A program made the translations under genes and the position numbers. Positions 35,079-43,168 of a stretch of DNA of 64,000 nucleotides are shown piece by piece. The stretch's first letter is position 1; every line of letters starts with the position of its first letter. Origin of the DNA: Streptococcus phocae (GTDB lineage: Bacteria; Bacillota; Bacilli; Lactobacillales; Streptococcaceae). The DNA lies in contig NZ_LHQM01000013.1 of NCBI RefSeq assembly GCF_001302265.1, positions 1 through 64,000 on the forward strand, given 5' to 3'. The notes below the pieces were generated by a model. It saw only the letters and a list, made by a program, of their open reading frames with translations. It did not search any database and was not told the origin of the DNA.

Positions 35079-36196
35079 TAGCCTTTATTAAGACACTTTT
35101 CATCAAGAAATGCCGTGCTAAATCGAGCTATGTGACCTTTATTTTTCTACCGATTTTGACTACCTTGCTTGCCTTATCGCTGAGTTTTGGAGGGGATGTC
35201 CCCGCTAAAATAGGGATTTTAGACAAGGACAATAGTCGCGTGTCAAAAACTTTTGTGAATCATATCAAAGACAATGAAAAATATGATATTTATACCAAGT
35301 TAGATGAAAAAGCCATTAATCAGTACCTTCAGGACAAATCGCTAGAGGCTGTTTTAGTACTGGACAAAGGCTTTGAAGACAAGGTGCTGACAGGGCAAAC
35401 ACAAAAGCTACAGTTAGAGGCTGTTGCAGGAAGTCAGACGACAGAGTGGTTCAAAGCACACGTTAACTATTTGTTAGAATATTACAATACCATAGGCGAT
35501 GTTGCTAAAGGGGATAAGACTATTTTTAACAACATTTTGAAACAGAATAAGGCTTTGCCATACGGTGTTACAAAAAAACAACTGGCAGACCGCTCGCACA
35601 GCAAATCGGTCTCAGCTAGAAGTACTGGTTTTTTGTTAATCTTAATGTTGGGAAGTTCTAGTGTAATTTATAGTGCCATCCTCACCGACAAAAACCGTCG
35701 GCTATATGACCGTTTGATATTGACTAAAATCACCAAATTACAATACCTCTTGAGTTATGTTTGTCTGGGGCTCTTGGCCTATACCATACAGATTGCCATT
35801 ATCATTGGTGTTTTGAAAGTAATAAACATTAGTTTCTACATTCCTTGGTATATTTTACTGCTTACTTTCTATTTATATGCATTATTGTCGATAGGCTTTG
35901 GTCTATTTGTTGGAGCGGTGTCGCAAAATCCCCAACAAAGTAGCCAATTATCCAATTTGATCATCATGCCTTCGTCAATGTTGGCAGGGTGTTTATGGCC
36001 GTTGAGCATCACGCCACCCTACATGCAGGCTATCGGGAAATTACTACCACAAAATTGGGTCTTGTCTATTATCGAAGGCTATCAGTCTGGAGCCAATATC
36101 GTTGCAGTAGCTCCTTACTTGCTTGCTTTAGGAGTGATGTCAGCAAGTTTGATTGTGTTTTCTAGTTTACTGATGAAACCGCAAAACACTCAATAA
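35075..36196 (+). CDS. sagI: Streptolysin S exporter permease SagI
   Basis: This is the second ABC-2 permease of the exporter, 373 residues, with the same plan as SagH: an N-terminal helix, an extracellular domain and a C-terminal helical bundle (LTDKNRRLYDRLILTKIT, PSSMLAGCLWPLSITPPYMQ). It is the last sag gene and is followed by a very strong terminator, so the locus ends here. Confidence 0.93.
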   Translation: MIAFIKTLFIKKCRAKSSYVTFIFLPILTTLLALSLSFGGDVPAKIGILDKDNSRVSKTFVNHIKDNEKYDIYTKLDEKAINQYLQDKSLEAVLVLDKGFEDKVLTGQTQKLQLEAVAGSQTTEWFKAHVNYLLEYYNTIGDVAKGDKTIFNNILKQNKALPYGVTKKQLADRSHSKSVSARSTGFLLILMLGSSSVIYSAILTDKNRRLYDRLILTKITKLQYLLSYVCLGLLAYTIQIAIIIGVLKVINISFYIPWYILLLTFYLYALLSIGFGLFVGAVSQNPQQSSQLSNLIIMPSSMLAGCLWPLSITPPYMQAIGKLLPQNWVLSIIEGYQSGANIVAVAPYLLALGVMSASLIVFSSLLMKPQNTQ

Positions 36197-36202
36197 ACAT
36201 TG

Positions 36203-36236
36203 AATCACCAAGTGCACTAGACACTTGGTGATTTTT
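36203..36236 (+). terminator. Terminator of the sag operon, bidirectional
   Basis: AATCACCAAGTG and CACTTGGTGATT form a perfect 12-bp stem with a 7-base loop. T residues follow on the plus strand, and it also lies downstream of the convergent prepilin peptidase gene, so it can serve both. Confidence 0.88.
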
Positions 36237-36251
36237 GTTTGATTTGTTAGG

Positions 36252-36866
36252 TTAGAGCAACAAAAGCTCAAATGCAAGACTTGTAACCAAACCAAACGTT
36301 AGATAAGGAATAAAAGGAATTGATTTGGCTTTAGAGAAAAAGCAACAAATCAGACCTGTTAGACTTCCTATCTGAACCACCCAAATTAGAGAAATAAACG
36401 GTATAGCCAAGGCTAAAGTGGCTAGGTATAAAAAATCTCCTGCACCTATCTGCAGAGGAATTAGACAAGCAAGCATAGCCAAGATCAAAAATCCTAAAGC
36501 TGTTGCATTGATGGTGTAAAAAGGCAAAAGAGCAGTGAAGCTCAGCAGCCAAAGGGCCAAAGGATACTCCTTAGCTGTCCAGTCAAATAAACTCAATAGC
36601 AGAGACAAACAGACCAGATAAAGTGCTGTCAGAGACAAATAGCCCCAAAGAGTCATTACACAAAGACAGCCAGTAATGACTTCTAAAAAGTTTGGGAAAA
36701 CAAGGGGCTTACGATAGCAATTGGTAAATGGGCGACACCAAAAAGAAAGCTTGTTAGGCATTGAGGTAAGGATTGTTTTGGTTGCATTGTCCGAAAACCA
36801 GTACCAAATGCCTCTTAACCAGTTGCCTAAAAGCATGCCGATATAAAAGATAAAAATAGTTTCCAT
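36252..36866 (-). CDS. Prepilin peptidase, reduced N-terminal domain
   Basis: This type IV prepilin peptidase (A24 family; ComC/CilC of competence pili) cuts the leader from major pseudopilins. The 204-residue membrane protein keeps both catalytic aspartates, in LLSLFDWTAKEYPL and in the GxGD motif IGAGDFLY. The N-terminal region that normally has two CxxC zinc pairs and methyltransferase function is reduced to LSFWCRPFTNCYRKPLVFPN with only two separated Cys. It is therefore probably a protease without N-methylation activity. It is convergent with sagI and divergent from dpr. Confidence 0.85.
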   Translation of the reverse strand: METIFIFYIGMLLGNWLRGIWYWFSDNATKTILTSMPNKLSFWCRPFTNCYRKPLVFPNFLEVITGCLCVMTLWGYLSLTALYLVCLSLLLSLFDWTAKEYPLALWLLSFTALLPFYTINATALGFLILAMLACLIPLQIGAGDFLYLATLALAIPFISLIWVVQIGSLTGLICCFFSKAKSIPFIPYLTFGLVTSLAFELLLL

Positions 36867-36905
36867 AACTATTTATTCGAAAATAAGTTAAATACTTGAA
36901 TTTTT

Positions 36906-36953
36906 TTGAGCATCGTTATACAATAGACTTATAAAACGATAACGATTCTAATT
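36906..36953 (+). promoter_or_regulatory. dpr promoter with PerR-type operator
   Basis: TTGAGC (36906-36911) and TATAAA (36930-36935) lie 18 bp apart. ATAACGATTCTAATT (36939-36953), read on the other strand as AATTAGAATCGTTAT, resembles the Per box and overlaps the expected transcription start. ATCGTTAT (36913-36920) and ATAACGAT (36939-36946) also form an inverted repeat around the -10 box. PerR control of dpr is established in S. pyogenes. Confidence 0.6.
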
Positions 36954-36954
36954 A

Positions 36955-37024
36955 AGAGCGTTTTCGTAGTGTCGAATTGCGATGATAGGGCTCTAAACAC
37001 GGTGGCAATAGCTGCTATGTGACC
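36955..37024 (+). promoter_or_regulatory. Structured dpr 5' leader
   Basis: AGAGC (36955-36959) can pair with GCTCT (36990-36994), and GGT...ATAGC-T-GCTAT...ACC (37001-37024) forms a second hairpin. Together they give an unusually long, folded leader before dpr. I do not recognise it. Confidence 0.35.
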
Positions 37025-37074
37025 CCTTGAACATCCGATTCATGCCCTTTTACGATAACATAAGGAGAATGACT

Positions 37075-37605
37075 ATGACAAACACACTTGTTGAAAATAT
37101 CTATGCCTCAATAACACATAACATTTCAAAAAAAGAAGCTTCAAAAAATGAAAAAACCAAAGCTGTTTTAAATCAAGCAGTAGCAGATCTTTCAGTAGCG
37201 GCATCTATTGTTCATCAAATTCACTGGTATATGCGTGGTCCAGGCTTCTTGTATCTTCATCCAAAAATGGATGAATTGCTAGACGGTTTGAACGCAAACC
37301 TAGATGTGATGAGCGAACGCTTGATCACTATTGGTGGTGCACCTTATTCAACATTGGCAGAGTTTACACAACACTCTAAACTAGATGAGAGCAAAGGAAG
37401 CTTTGACAAATCAATGGCGCAACACTTAGCAAGATTAGTTGAGGTTTACCTATACCTTAACAGCCTTTACGAAGTTGGTTTGACCATTACTGAAGAAGAA
37501 GGCGATGACGCTACTAATGACCTATTCACCGCAGCTAAAACTGACGCTGAAAAAATCATTTGGATGCTACAAGCAGAACGTGGACAAGGTCCAGCAATCT
37601 TCTAA
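37075..37605 (+). CDS. dpr: Dps-like peroxide resistance protein Dpr
   Basis: Dpr is a ferritin-like dodecamer that stores iron and prevents Fenton chemistry, vital in catalase-negative streptococci. I start at the ATG at 37075 ([20 protein letters not shown]), 7 bases behind AAGGAG, for 176 residues; the nearby ATG at 37069 is too close to the ribosome binding site. Ferroxidase residues are visible in [20 protein letters not shown] (His) and in the following helix with [13 protein letters not shown] (Asp/Glu). An extended Lys-rich N-terminus typical of streptococcal Dpr is present. Confidence 0.95.
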   Translation: MTNTLVENIYASITHNISKKEASKNEKTKAVLNQAVADLSVAASIVHQIHWYMRGPGFLYLHPKMDELLDGLNANLDVMSERLITIGGAPYSTLAEFTQHSKLDESKGSFDKSMAQHLARLVEVYLYLNSLYEVGLTITEEEGDDATNDLFTAAKTDAEKIIWMLQAERGQGPAIF

Positions 37606-37637
37606 TTTTACGATTTAAGACATTGTTAACAAGACTG

Positions 37638-37667
37638 AGGAGGAGCCTGAAGGGCCCCTCCTTTTTT
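37638..37667 (+). terminator. Rho-independent terminator of dpr
   Basis: AGGAGG and CCTCCT with inner GCC/GGC pairs make a GC-rich hairpin followed by a T run. Confidence 0.8.
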
Positions 37668-37776
37668 GTGACGTGTCCAAATAAAGGGCAGAAACAGAAA
37701 ATAATCCTAAAAATTCAGAAAGCGATTGCACTATTATCTTGAAATTTTTAGTATAATTTGCTAAAATTTACTTTAT

Positions 37777-37992
37777 ATGAAAACATTATATGATGTGCAG
37801 CAATTATTGAAACGGTTTGGCATTTTTACCTATATCGGAAAACGTCTCTATGACATTGAGATGATGAAGATAGAGCTTAAACGACTGTATGATAATGGTC
37901 TATTAGAAAAAGATGATTATCTTCATGCAGAACTGATTTTGCGACGTGAGCATAAACTAGAAATGGAAAAAGAAGGACGGAAAAATGACTAG
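37777..37992 (+). CDS. yqgQ: YqgQ-family small protein (DUF910)
   Basis: This 71-residue helical protein (TLYDVQQLLKRFGIFTYIGK, RLYDIEMMKIELKRLYD) belongs to the YqgQ family, which almost always lies directly upstream of glucokinase in Firmicutes, as here (8-base overlap). Its structure resembles small nucleic-acid-binding helical bundles, but no function is established. A TATAAT at 37752-37757 lies just 20 bases before the ATG, so the leader is very short. Confidence 0.88.
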   Translation: MKTLYDVQQLLKRFGIFTYIGKRLYDIEMMKIELKRLYDNGLLEKDDYLHAELILRREHKLEMEKEGRKND

Positions 37993-38956
37993 AAAATTAC
38001 TTGGGATTGACTTAGGGGGAACAACTGTTAAATTTGGTGTTTTGACCCTTGATGGAGAAGTGCAAGAAAAATGGGCTATTGAAACAAATGTTTTAGATGG
38101 CGGTAAGCACATCGTGCCAGACATCATTGCTTCTTTGAAGCACCGTTTGGAGATGTATGGGCTAACAAAAGACAATTTTGTAGGAATTGGCATGGGCTCT
38201 CCAGGAGCTGTGGACAGAGACTCAAATACGGTCACAGGAGCCTTTAACCTTAATTGGAAAGGCACCCAAGAAGTCGGCTCAGTCATTGAAAAAGAGCTAG
38301 GAATTCCCTTTGCGATTGATAATGATGCTAATGTAGCGGCTCTTGGCGAACGTTGGGTAGGTGCTGGCGAAAATAATCCTGATGTTGTCTTTATGACTTT
38401 AGGAACCGGTGTTGGAGGAGGCATCATTGCAGATGGCAATCTTATCCACGGAGTAGCTGGTGCAGGTGGCGAAATTGGTCACATCATCGTTGAACCACAA
38501 AATGGCTTTTTGTGCACCTGTGGGTCGTACGGCTGTTTAGAGACTGTGGCTTCTGCTACTGGTGTGGTCAAAGTAGCTCGTTTGTTAGCGGAGTCCTATG
38601 AAGGCGATTCACCTATCAAGGCTGCCATTGATAATGGTGACACTGTTACGAGTAAAGATATTTTTATGGCTGCAGAGTCAGGCGATGCTTTTGCCGATTC
38701 TGTGGTAGAAAAAGTTAGTTATTATTTAGGTTTGGCTTCTGCTAATATTTCAAACATTCTAAACCCTGATTCGGTTGTTATCGGTGGAGGTGTTTCAGCA
38801 GCGGGAGAATTTTTGCGCTCACGTATTGAGAAATACTTTATGACCTTCACATTCCCACAAGTTAAGCAATCAACCAAAGTTAAAATTGCTGAGCTTGGTA
38901 ACGATGCCGGTATTATTGGAGCAGCTAGTCTAGCGAGACAGTTTATAGCAGAATAG
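37985..38956 (+). CDS. glcK: Glucokinase (ROK family)
   Basis: This enzyme phosphorylates glucose to glucose 6-phosphate with ATP. The 323-residue ROK protein has the phosphate-binding GIDLGGTTVKFG, the catalytic Asp region PFAIDNDANVAALGE, GTGVGGGII and the zinc motif CTCGSYGCLETVAS with its three Cys, plus the upstream His in GEIGHIIVE. It overlaps yqgQ and precedes the rhodanese gene by 9 bases, forming a three-gene operon. Confidence 0.95.
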   Translation: MTRKLLGIDLGGTTVKFGVLTLDGEVQEKWAIETNVLDGGKHIVPDIIASLKHRLEMYGLTKDNFVGIGMGSPGAVDRDSNTVTGAFNLNWKGTQEVGSVIEKELGIPFAIDNDANVAALGERWVGAGENNPDVVFMTLGTGVGGGIIADGNLIHGVAGAGGEIGHIIVEPQNGFLCTCGSYGCLETVASATGVVKVARLLAESYEGDSPIKAAIDNGDTVTSKDIFMAAESGDAFADSVVEKVSYYLGLASANISNILNPDSVVIGGGVSAAGEFLRSRIEKYFMTFTFPQVKQSTKVKIAELGNDAGIIGAASLARQFIAE

Positions 38957-38965
38957 GAGTTAGCG

Positions 38966-39346
38966 ATGTCACCACTTACAGTTATTGGATGGGCTTTAAT
39001 AGTTGCCATTATAGCTTATTACATTTGGAATTACTTTACCTTTAAAAAAATGGCTAAGCAGATTGACAACGACACATTTAAAGAACTGATGCGAAAAGGC
39101 CAAGTTATCGATTTGAGAGAGCCTTCGGCTTTTCAGAATAAGCACATTTTAGGAGCTAGAAATTTCCCTCCACAGCAGTTTGCAGCCTCCATCACAGCCT
39201 TACGCAAGGATAAGCCGGTGCTTTTATATGAAAACATGCAGCCTCAATACCGCATTAAAGCAACGAAACGATTAAGAAAAGCAGGCTTTACAGATATCTA
39301 TATTTTAAAAGATGGTCTAGATTATTGGGATGGCAAAGTAAAATAA
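38966..39346 (+). CDS. Membrane-anchored rhodanese-like protein
   Basis: This 126-residue protein has one N-terminal transmembrane helix (VIGWALIVAIIAYYIWNYF) and a rhodanese domain (VIDLREPSAFQNKHILGARN, KPVLLYENMQPQYRIKATKR). The position normally held by the catalytic Cys of the active loop reads LLYENMQP, with no Cys, so it should lack sulfurtransferase activity. It resembles YqgP/YibN-like streptococcal proteins found after glucokinase; the role is unknown. Confidence 0.82.
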   Translation: MSPLTVIGWALIVAIIAYYIWNYFTFKKMAKQIDNDTFKELMRKGQVIDLREPSAFQNKHILGARNFPPQQFAASITALRKDKPVLLYENMQPQYRIKATKRLRKAGFTDIYILKDGLDYWDGKVK

Positions 39347-39433
39347 GTCATCAAAAGCCAAAAAAATGATGATAAAAAGTTAGGTAATCGATGAGAATTA
39401 TTCCGTCAATACCTAGCTTTTTGAGTTTTCATG

Positions 39434-39479
39434 AGTACAATAAAGAGACCTACTTTAAAGTAGGTCTCTTTATTGTACT
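39434..39479. terminator. 46-bp perfect palindrome, bidirectional terminator
   Basis: Bases 39434-39456 (starting AGTACAATAAAGAGACC) are the exact reverse complement of 39457-39479 with no spacer, giving 23-bp arms. It lies between the convergent rhodanese and DUF4190-like genes, with T-rich ends on both strands, so a bidirectional terminator is the simplest role. GC-rich terminator stems are seldom this long. Confidence 0.7.
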
Positions 39480-39541
39480 AGACTCATTTAACTTCACGTT
39501 CTCACCAACTAAAGCTGAGTATAGGGATAGAGATTTTTTGT

Positions 39542-40144
39542 TTACTCTAAACCATTAGAATTTTTGTGAGATAGTAGCCAATTCCCATCTTCTTGTTTGA
39601 CAAAGTCTAAATTAACACTTTTATAATCAGATGCTCCCATATTGTCATATGTAACATACATAGAAGTATAGTCTCCTGATGTTGATTCTGATTTATTTTT
39701 TGGTTCTCCAAATTTAGCTAAAACGTCGTTGTAATTTGTTCCACCTGCACCACTAAAAGAGTCGCCAACAATAAGTCCATCATAATCTGACTTTTTCCAT
39801 TTGAAAGATTCTTCGGCTTTCTTTTGATCATCTTTAATTTTCTTATCAACTTTTTTAACAGAATTATCGACGGATTTACTAACTTTATCTAAAGCTGTTC
39901 CGTACATTGATTGCGTCACTAATACAATAGCTATTGCTATAATTGAAAGAATAATCCCAATTATAGATAACATTTTATTGTTTTTTCTATTAATTATTAA
40001 GGAAGTAAAACCAAGTATTAAAGCTGGTATCGCAATAATGAACGATAAATTGTTTAAGATCGGTATCCAAGATCCTAATAAAGCTAATATGCCCAAAATA
40101 ATAGCTAAAATTCCCAACATCTTTTTCTCACTTTTGTTTTCCAT
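39542..40144 (-). CDS. DUF4190/DUF3862-like membrane protein
   Basis: Start ATG 40144 follows AAAGGAGATG, giving 200 residues; the upstream in-frame ATG at 40183 lacks a ribosome binding site. Two or three N-terminal membrane helices (MLGILAIILGILALLG, IIGIILSIIAIAIVLV) have the compact pattern of DUF4190. A Lys/Asp-rich helical linker and a soluble extracytoplasmic domain follow (YDGLIVGDSFSGAGGTNYND, LAKFGEP, DGNWLLSHKNSNGLE) like the DUF3862 small beta domain. Codon use is more AT-rich than its neighbours. Function is unknown; a surface or stress role is a guess. Confidence 0.75.
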   Translation of the reverse strand: MENKSEKKMLGILAIILGILALLGSWIPILNNLSFIIAIPALILGFTSLIINRKNNKMLSIIGIILSIIAIAIVLVTQSMYGTALDKVSKSVDNSVKKVDKKIKDDQKKAEESFKWKKSDYDGLIVGDSFSGAGGTNYNDVLAKFGEPKNKSESTSGDYTSMYVTYDNMGASDYKSVNLDFVKQEDGNWLLSHKNSNGLE

Positions 40145-40452
40145 GAAAACATCTCCTTTCAGCTTGCTTTTAACGTGGTTCAAGCATTACACGTATATAT
40201 AAATCTAAAATCCTGATAATGGGTTTTAGATTAGTTCTTCTATTCATTTTCATTTAAATTATACCATAGAAGAAGAGTTGTGGAAATTATGGATGCGCGT
40301 AAAGAAAGTTTATAGAGGGGTTGAAAATGATGTAAAGCAAAATAGATTAAGATTCTGCAATTTGGTACAAATGTGCACTATCGGCACTCGTTTTTAAGAG
40401 TTTCACTGTAAGGATTATTATGAAGTTTAATAGCTTCGGATGTATTTTCTTC

Positions 40453-40488
40453 AACTCTGATTTATCTATTAATAGATAAATCAGAGTT
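40453..40488. repeat. 36-bp perfect palindrome
   Basis: AACTCTGATTTATCTATT at 40453-40470 is followed immediately by its exact reverse complement at 40471-40488. No T run or adjacent gene end explains it as a simple terminator. Confidence 0.75.
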
Positions 40489-40653
40489 AGAAAAGGTTCA
40501 ATAGCTAAAGCAAAATCATTAAATGCATCTTTTTTATGTCTAAAATGTAACAGATTAGAGGTGTTACAAACAGATAAAAAGGTAGTGATTCCTGATTACC
40601 CTACGAGGGAATTAGAACTGTGATATTGTGGTGTTAGAGTTGCTGGATGATAT

Positions 40654-40758
40654 ATGGACGCAGTTAAAAGGGTGCTAAAAAGGGGTCAAAAATTACGTAA
40701 AACTCGATTTTTAATGATTAAAAGAAAGAATTACCACTTAATCAAAACGTTTACTTAG
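40654..40758 (+). CDS. Possible 34-residue basic micropeptide
   Basis: ATG 40654 to TAG 40758 could encode a peptide starting MDAVKRVLKRGQKLRKTRFL, with about 12 Lys/Arg. The ribosome binding site is weak (CTGGATG). The same stretch has a diverged copy near 40274-40342 in which the matching frame is broken by stops (MDARKESL then stop), so it is part of a repeat and may not be translated. Confidence 0.2.
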   Translation: MDAVKRVLKRGQKLRKTRFLMIKRKNYHLIKTFT

Positions 40759-40843
40759 AGCCTTTTAGGGAAAATGCGTGCAATTTTAATCAGCAAGTGT
40801 TATACTTATCTAGTTAAAAATATTTATGCTACAAGAGGAAAAA

Positions 40844-42685
40844 ATGACAAAATTTAGAGAAGATATCCGTAACGTTGCAATCATTGCTCACGTTGACCAC
40901 GGAAAAACTACACTCGTTGATGAATTACTAAAACAATCACACACACTAGATGAGCGTAAAGAACTCCAAGAGCGTGCGATGGATTCCAACGATATCGAAA
41001 AAGAGCGTGGGATTACCATCCTAGCTAAAAATACTGCGGTGTCTTATAAAGACACACGTATCAACATCATGGACACACCAGGCCATGCGGACTTTGGTGG
41101 AGAAGTTGAACGTATCATGAAAATGGTTGACGGGGTTGTGCTTGTCGTAGACGCTTACGAAGGAACAATGCCTCAAACACGATTTGTTTTGAAAAAAGCT
41201 TTAGAGCAAAATTTAATCCCGATTGTTGTTGTTAACAAAATCGATAAACCTTCAGCACGTCCAGCAGAAGTTGTTGACGAAGTGCTTGAATTGTTCATCG
41301 AGCTTGGTGCTGATGACGAACAGTTAGAATTCCCAGTTGTTTATGCGTCAGCGATTAATGGAACGTCATCACTATCAGATGATCCTGCTGATCAAATCAA
41401 AACAATGGAACCTGTCTTTGATACGATTATCGAGCATATTCCAGCACCTGTGGATAATTCAGACGAGCCACTTCAGTTCCAAGTGTCACTACTTGACTAT
41501 AATGATTTTGTGGGACGTATCGGGATTGGTCGTATTTTCCGAGGTTCTATCAAAGTTGGCGATAACGTAACGCTTTCTAAATTAGACCGATCAACAAAGA
41601 ATTTCCGTGTTACCAAATTGTTTGGTTTCTTTGGACTTGAACGTCGTGAAATCCAAGAAGCAAAAGCGGGTGATTTGATTGCCGTTTCAGGGATGGAAGA
41701 CATCTTTGTCGGGGAAACCATCACACCAACCAATGCCATTGATCCGCTACCAATTCTTCGTATTGATGAGCCAACTCTTCAAATGACTTTCTTGGTTAAT
41801 AACTCGCCATTTGCAGGTCGCGAAGGAAAATGGATTACTTCTCGTAAAATTGAAGAACGTTTACTTGCTGAATTGCAAACAGACGTGTCCCTTCGTGTTG
41901 AAGCGACAGATTCTCCTGATAAATGGAGAGTATCTGGTCGTGGAGAGTTGCATTTGTCAATCTTGATTGAAACCATGCGTCGTGAAGGCTATGAGATACA
42001 AGTGTCACGTCCAGAAGTTATTATCAAAGAGGTTGATGGCGTAAGATGTGAGCCTTTTGAAAGGGTTCAAATTGACACCCCGGAAGAATACCAAGGGGCT
42101 ATAATTCAATCGCTTTCAGAGCGTAAGGGTGACATGCTTGACATGCAAATTGTTGGGAATGGTCAAACACGTCTTAGCTTCTTGATTCCAGCTCGTGGCT
42201 TAATTGGATACTCAACTGAGTTTCTATCAATGACACGCGGCTATGGTATCATGAACCACACCTTTGACCAATACCTCCCAGTTGTTTCTGGAGAGATTGG
42301 TGGACGTCATCGTGGTGCCTTGGTTTCTATTGATACTGGTAAAGCAACAACTTACTCAATCATGCGTGTTGAGGAACGTGGAACTATTTTTGTTAACCCA
42401 GGAACTGAAGTTTACGAGGGAATGATTGTCGGTGAACACTCACGCGATAACGACCTAGGTGTGAACATCACAACGGCAAAACAAATGACCAATGTTCGTT
42501 CTGCTAACAAGGACCAAACCTCTGTGATTAAAACGCCACGTATTCTGACGCTTGAAGAATCACTTGAATTCTTGAACGATGACGAATACATGGAAGTAAC
42601 TCCAGAATCGATTCGTTTGCGAAAACAAATCCTAAATAAAGCAGCGCGTGACAAAGCTAGCAAAAAGAAAAAATCATCTGAGTAA
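40844..42685 (+). CDS. typA: Ribosome-associated GTPase TypA/BipA
   Basis: TypA is a translational GTPase that aids 50S assembly and stress or cold adaptation. I start at ATG 40844 ([20 protein letters not shown]), 613 residues, behind AGAGGAA; an ATG 18 bases earlier lacks a site. Motifs are [15 protein letters not shown] (G1), RGITI (G2), [12 protein letters not shown] (G3), [10 protein letters not shown] (G4) and SAINGTSS (G5). Domains resembling EF-G III and V and the BipA-specific C-terminus follow. It is a single-gene unit. Confidence 0.96.
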   Translation: MTKFREDIRNVAIIAHVDHGKTTLVDELLKQSHTLDERKELQERAMDSNDIEKERGITILAKNTAVSYKDTRINIMDTPGHADFGGEVERIMKMVDGVVLVVDAYEGTMPQTRFVLKKALEQNLIPIVVVNKIDKPSARPAEVVDEVLELFIELGADDEQLEFPVVYASAINGTSSLSDDPADQIKTMEPVFDTIIEHIPAPVDNSDEPLQFQVSLLDYNDFVGRIGIGRIFRGSIKVGDNVTLSKLDRSTKNFRVTKLFGFFGLERREIQEAKAGDLIAVSGMEDIFVGETITPTNAIDPLPILRIDEPTLQMTFLVNNSPFAGREGKWITSRKIEERLLAELQTDVSLRVEATDSPDKWRVSGRGELHLSILIETMRREGYEIQVSRPEVIIKEVDGVRCEPFERVQIDTPEEYQGAIIQSLSERKGDMLDMQIVGNGQTRLSFLIPARGLIGYSTEFLSMTRGYGIMNHTFDQYLPVVSGEIGGRHRGALVSIDTGKATTYSIMRVEERGTIFVNPGTEVYEGMIVGEHSRDNDLGVNITTAKQMTNVRSANKDQTSVIKTPRILTLEESLEFLNDDEYMEVTPESIRLRKQILNKAARDKASKKKKSSE

Positions 42686-42771
42686 GCTCTAAGGACTGAA
42701 ACAGGTAATACGAAGATTTCTAGAAGGTCTCTTGACGTCTTTGTTGCTACTAGAATCGAAAGGGGACGAAC

Positions 42772-43020
42772 GTGTTTTATTTGATCATTGCCATCCTAAT
42801 CATTTCTTATTACCTATTCATGGCGCCAAAAAGTGTTCAAAACACGCTTGGAATGATTGGCCTGGTTGGACTTGTGGCCTTGCTGATTGTTTTAGCAGGA
42901 CTCAGTTTTATAAAAATAATGCAAACCCCGCCAGAGATTTTTGTCGGCCTTGCCATGATGGTATTGGGATACTATGCTTTGAAAGATCTTTCAAAGATGC
43001 CTAAAAAGTCTAAAAAGTAA
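42772..43020 (+). CDS. Small DUF3165-like membrane protein
   Basis: This 82-residue protein starts with GTG at 42772 behind AAAGGGGA. It has three predicted membrane helices (LIIAILIISYYLFMAP, MIGLVGLVALLIVLAG, IFVGLAMMVLGYYAL) and a basic tail (KMPKKSKK). It matches a small streptococcal family of unknown function usually found between typA and murD, and a terminator follows. Confidence 0.78.
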   Translation: MFYLIIAILIISYYLFMAPKSVQNTLGMIGLVGLVALLIVLAGLSFIKIMQTPPEIFVGLAMMVLGYYALKDLSKMPKKSKK

Positions 43021-43024
43021 TCAC

Positions 43025-43052
43025 AGACCAGGAGTAGTTTCCTGGTCTTTTG
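43025..43052 (+). terminator. Rho-independent terminator
   Basis: AGACCAGGA and TCCTGGTCT form a perfect 9-bp stem with a short loop, followed by TTT and G. Confidence 0.8.
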
Positions 43053-43168
43053 CGTATTTACTCAACTGTTTAAACCTCCTATGGGCAGAATCCTAGCCGT
43101 TTTAAATCTTGAAAAAGCATTAAAATAAAGGTAAAATATAAAGAAATAGAATAGGTAGTGTAAGTAAA

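Larger units (their letters stand above)
40145..40843. other. 700-base intergenic region without a clear gene
   Basis: It holds the upstream region of the minus-strand DUF4190-like gene (a TGGTATAAT-type -10 box near 40259-40267 on the minus strand), a 36-bp palindrome (40453-40488) and two diverged copies of a short repeat (near 40274-40342 and 40634-40710). It also holds TGTAACA/TGTTACA arms near 40555-40568 and, near its end, the leader of typA. No protein longer than about 35 residues is convincing. Confidence 0.6.

Noticed and set aside
37027..37074. Longer Dpr starting at 37027
   Set aside because: The extra residues cover the ribosome binding site and are absent from the family.
39542..40144. 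Lipoprotein or phage superinfection-exclusion protein
   Set aside because: It has no lipobox or phage neighbours; the helices and small C-terminal domain fit DUF4190/DUF3862-like proteins better.
40590..40622. Lone CRISPR repeat-like sequence (CCTGATTACCCTACGAGGG)
   Set aside because: It vaguely resembles a type III streptococcal repeat, but there is no second copy, no spacer structure and no cas gene in the window.
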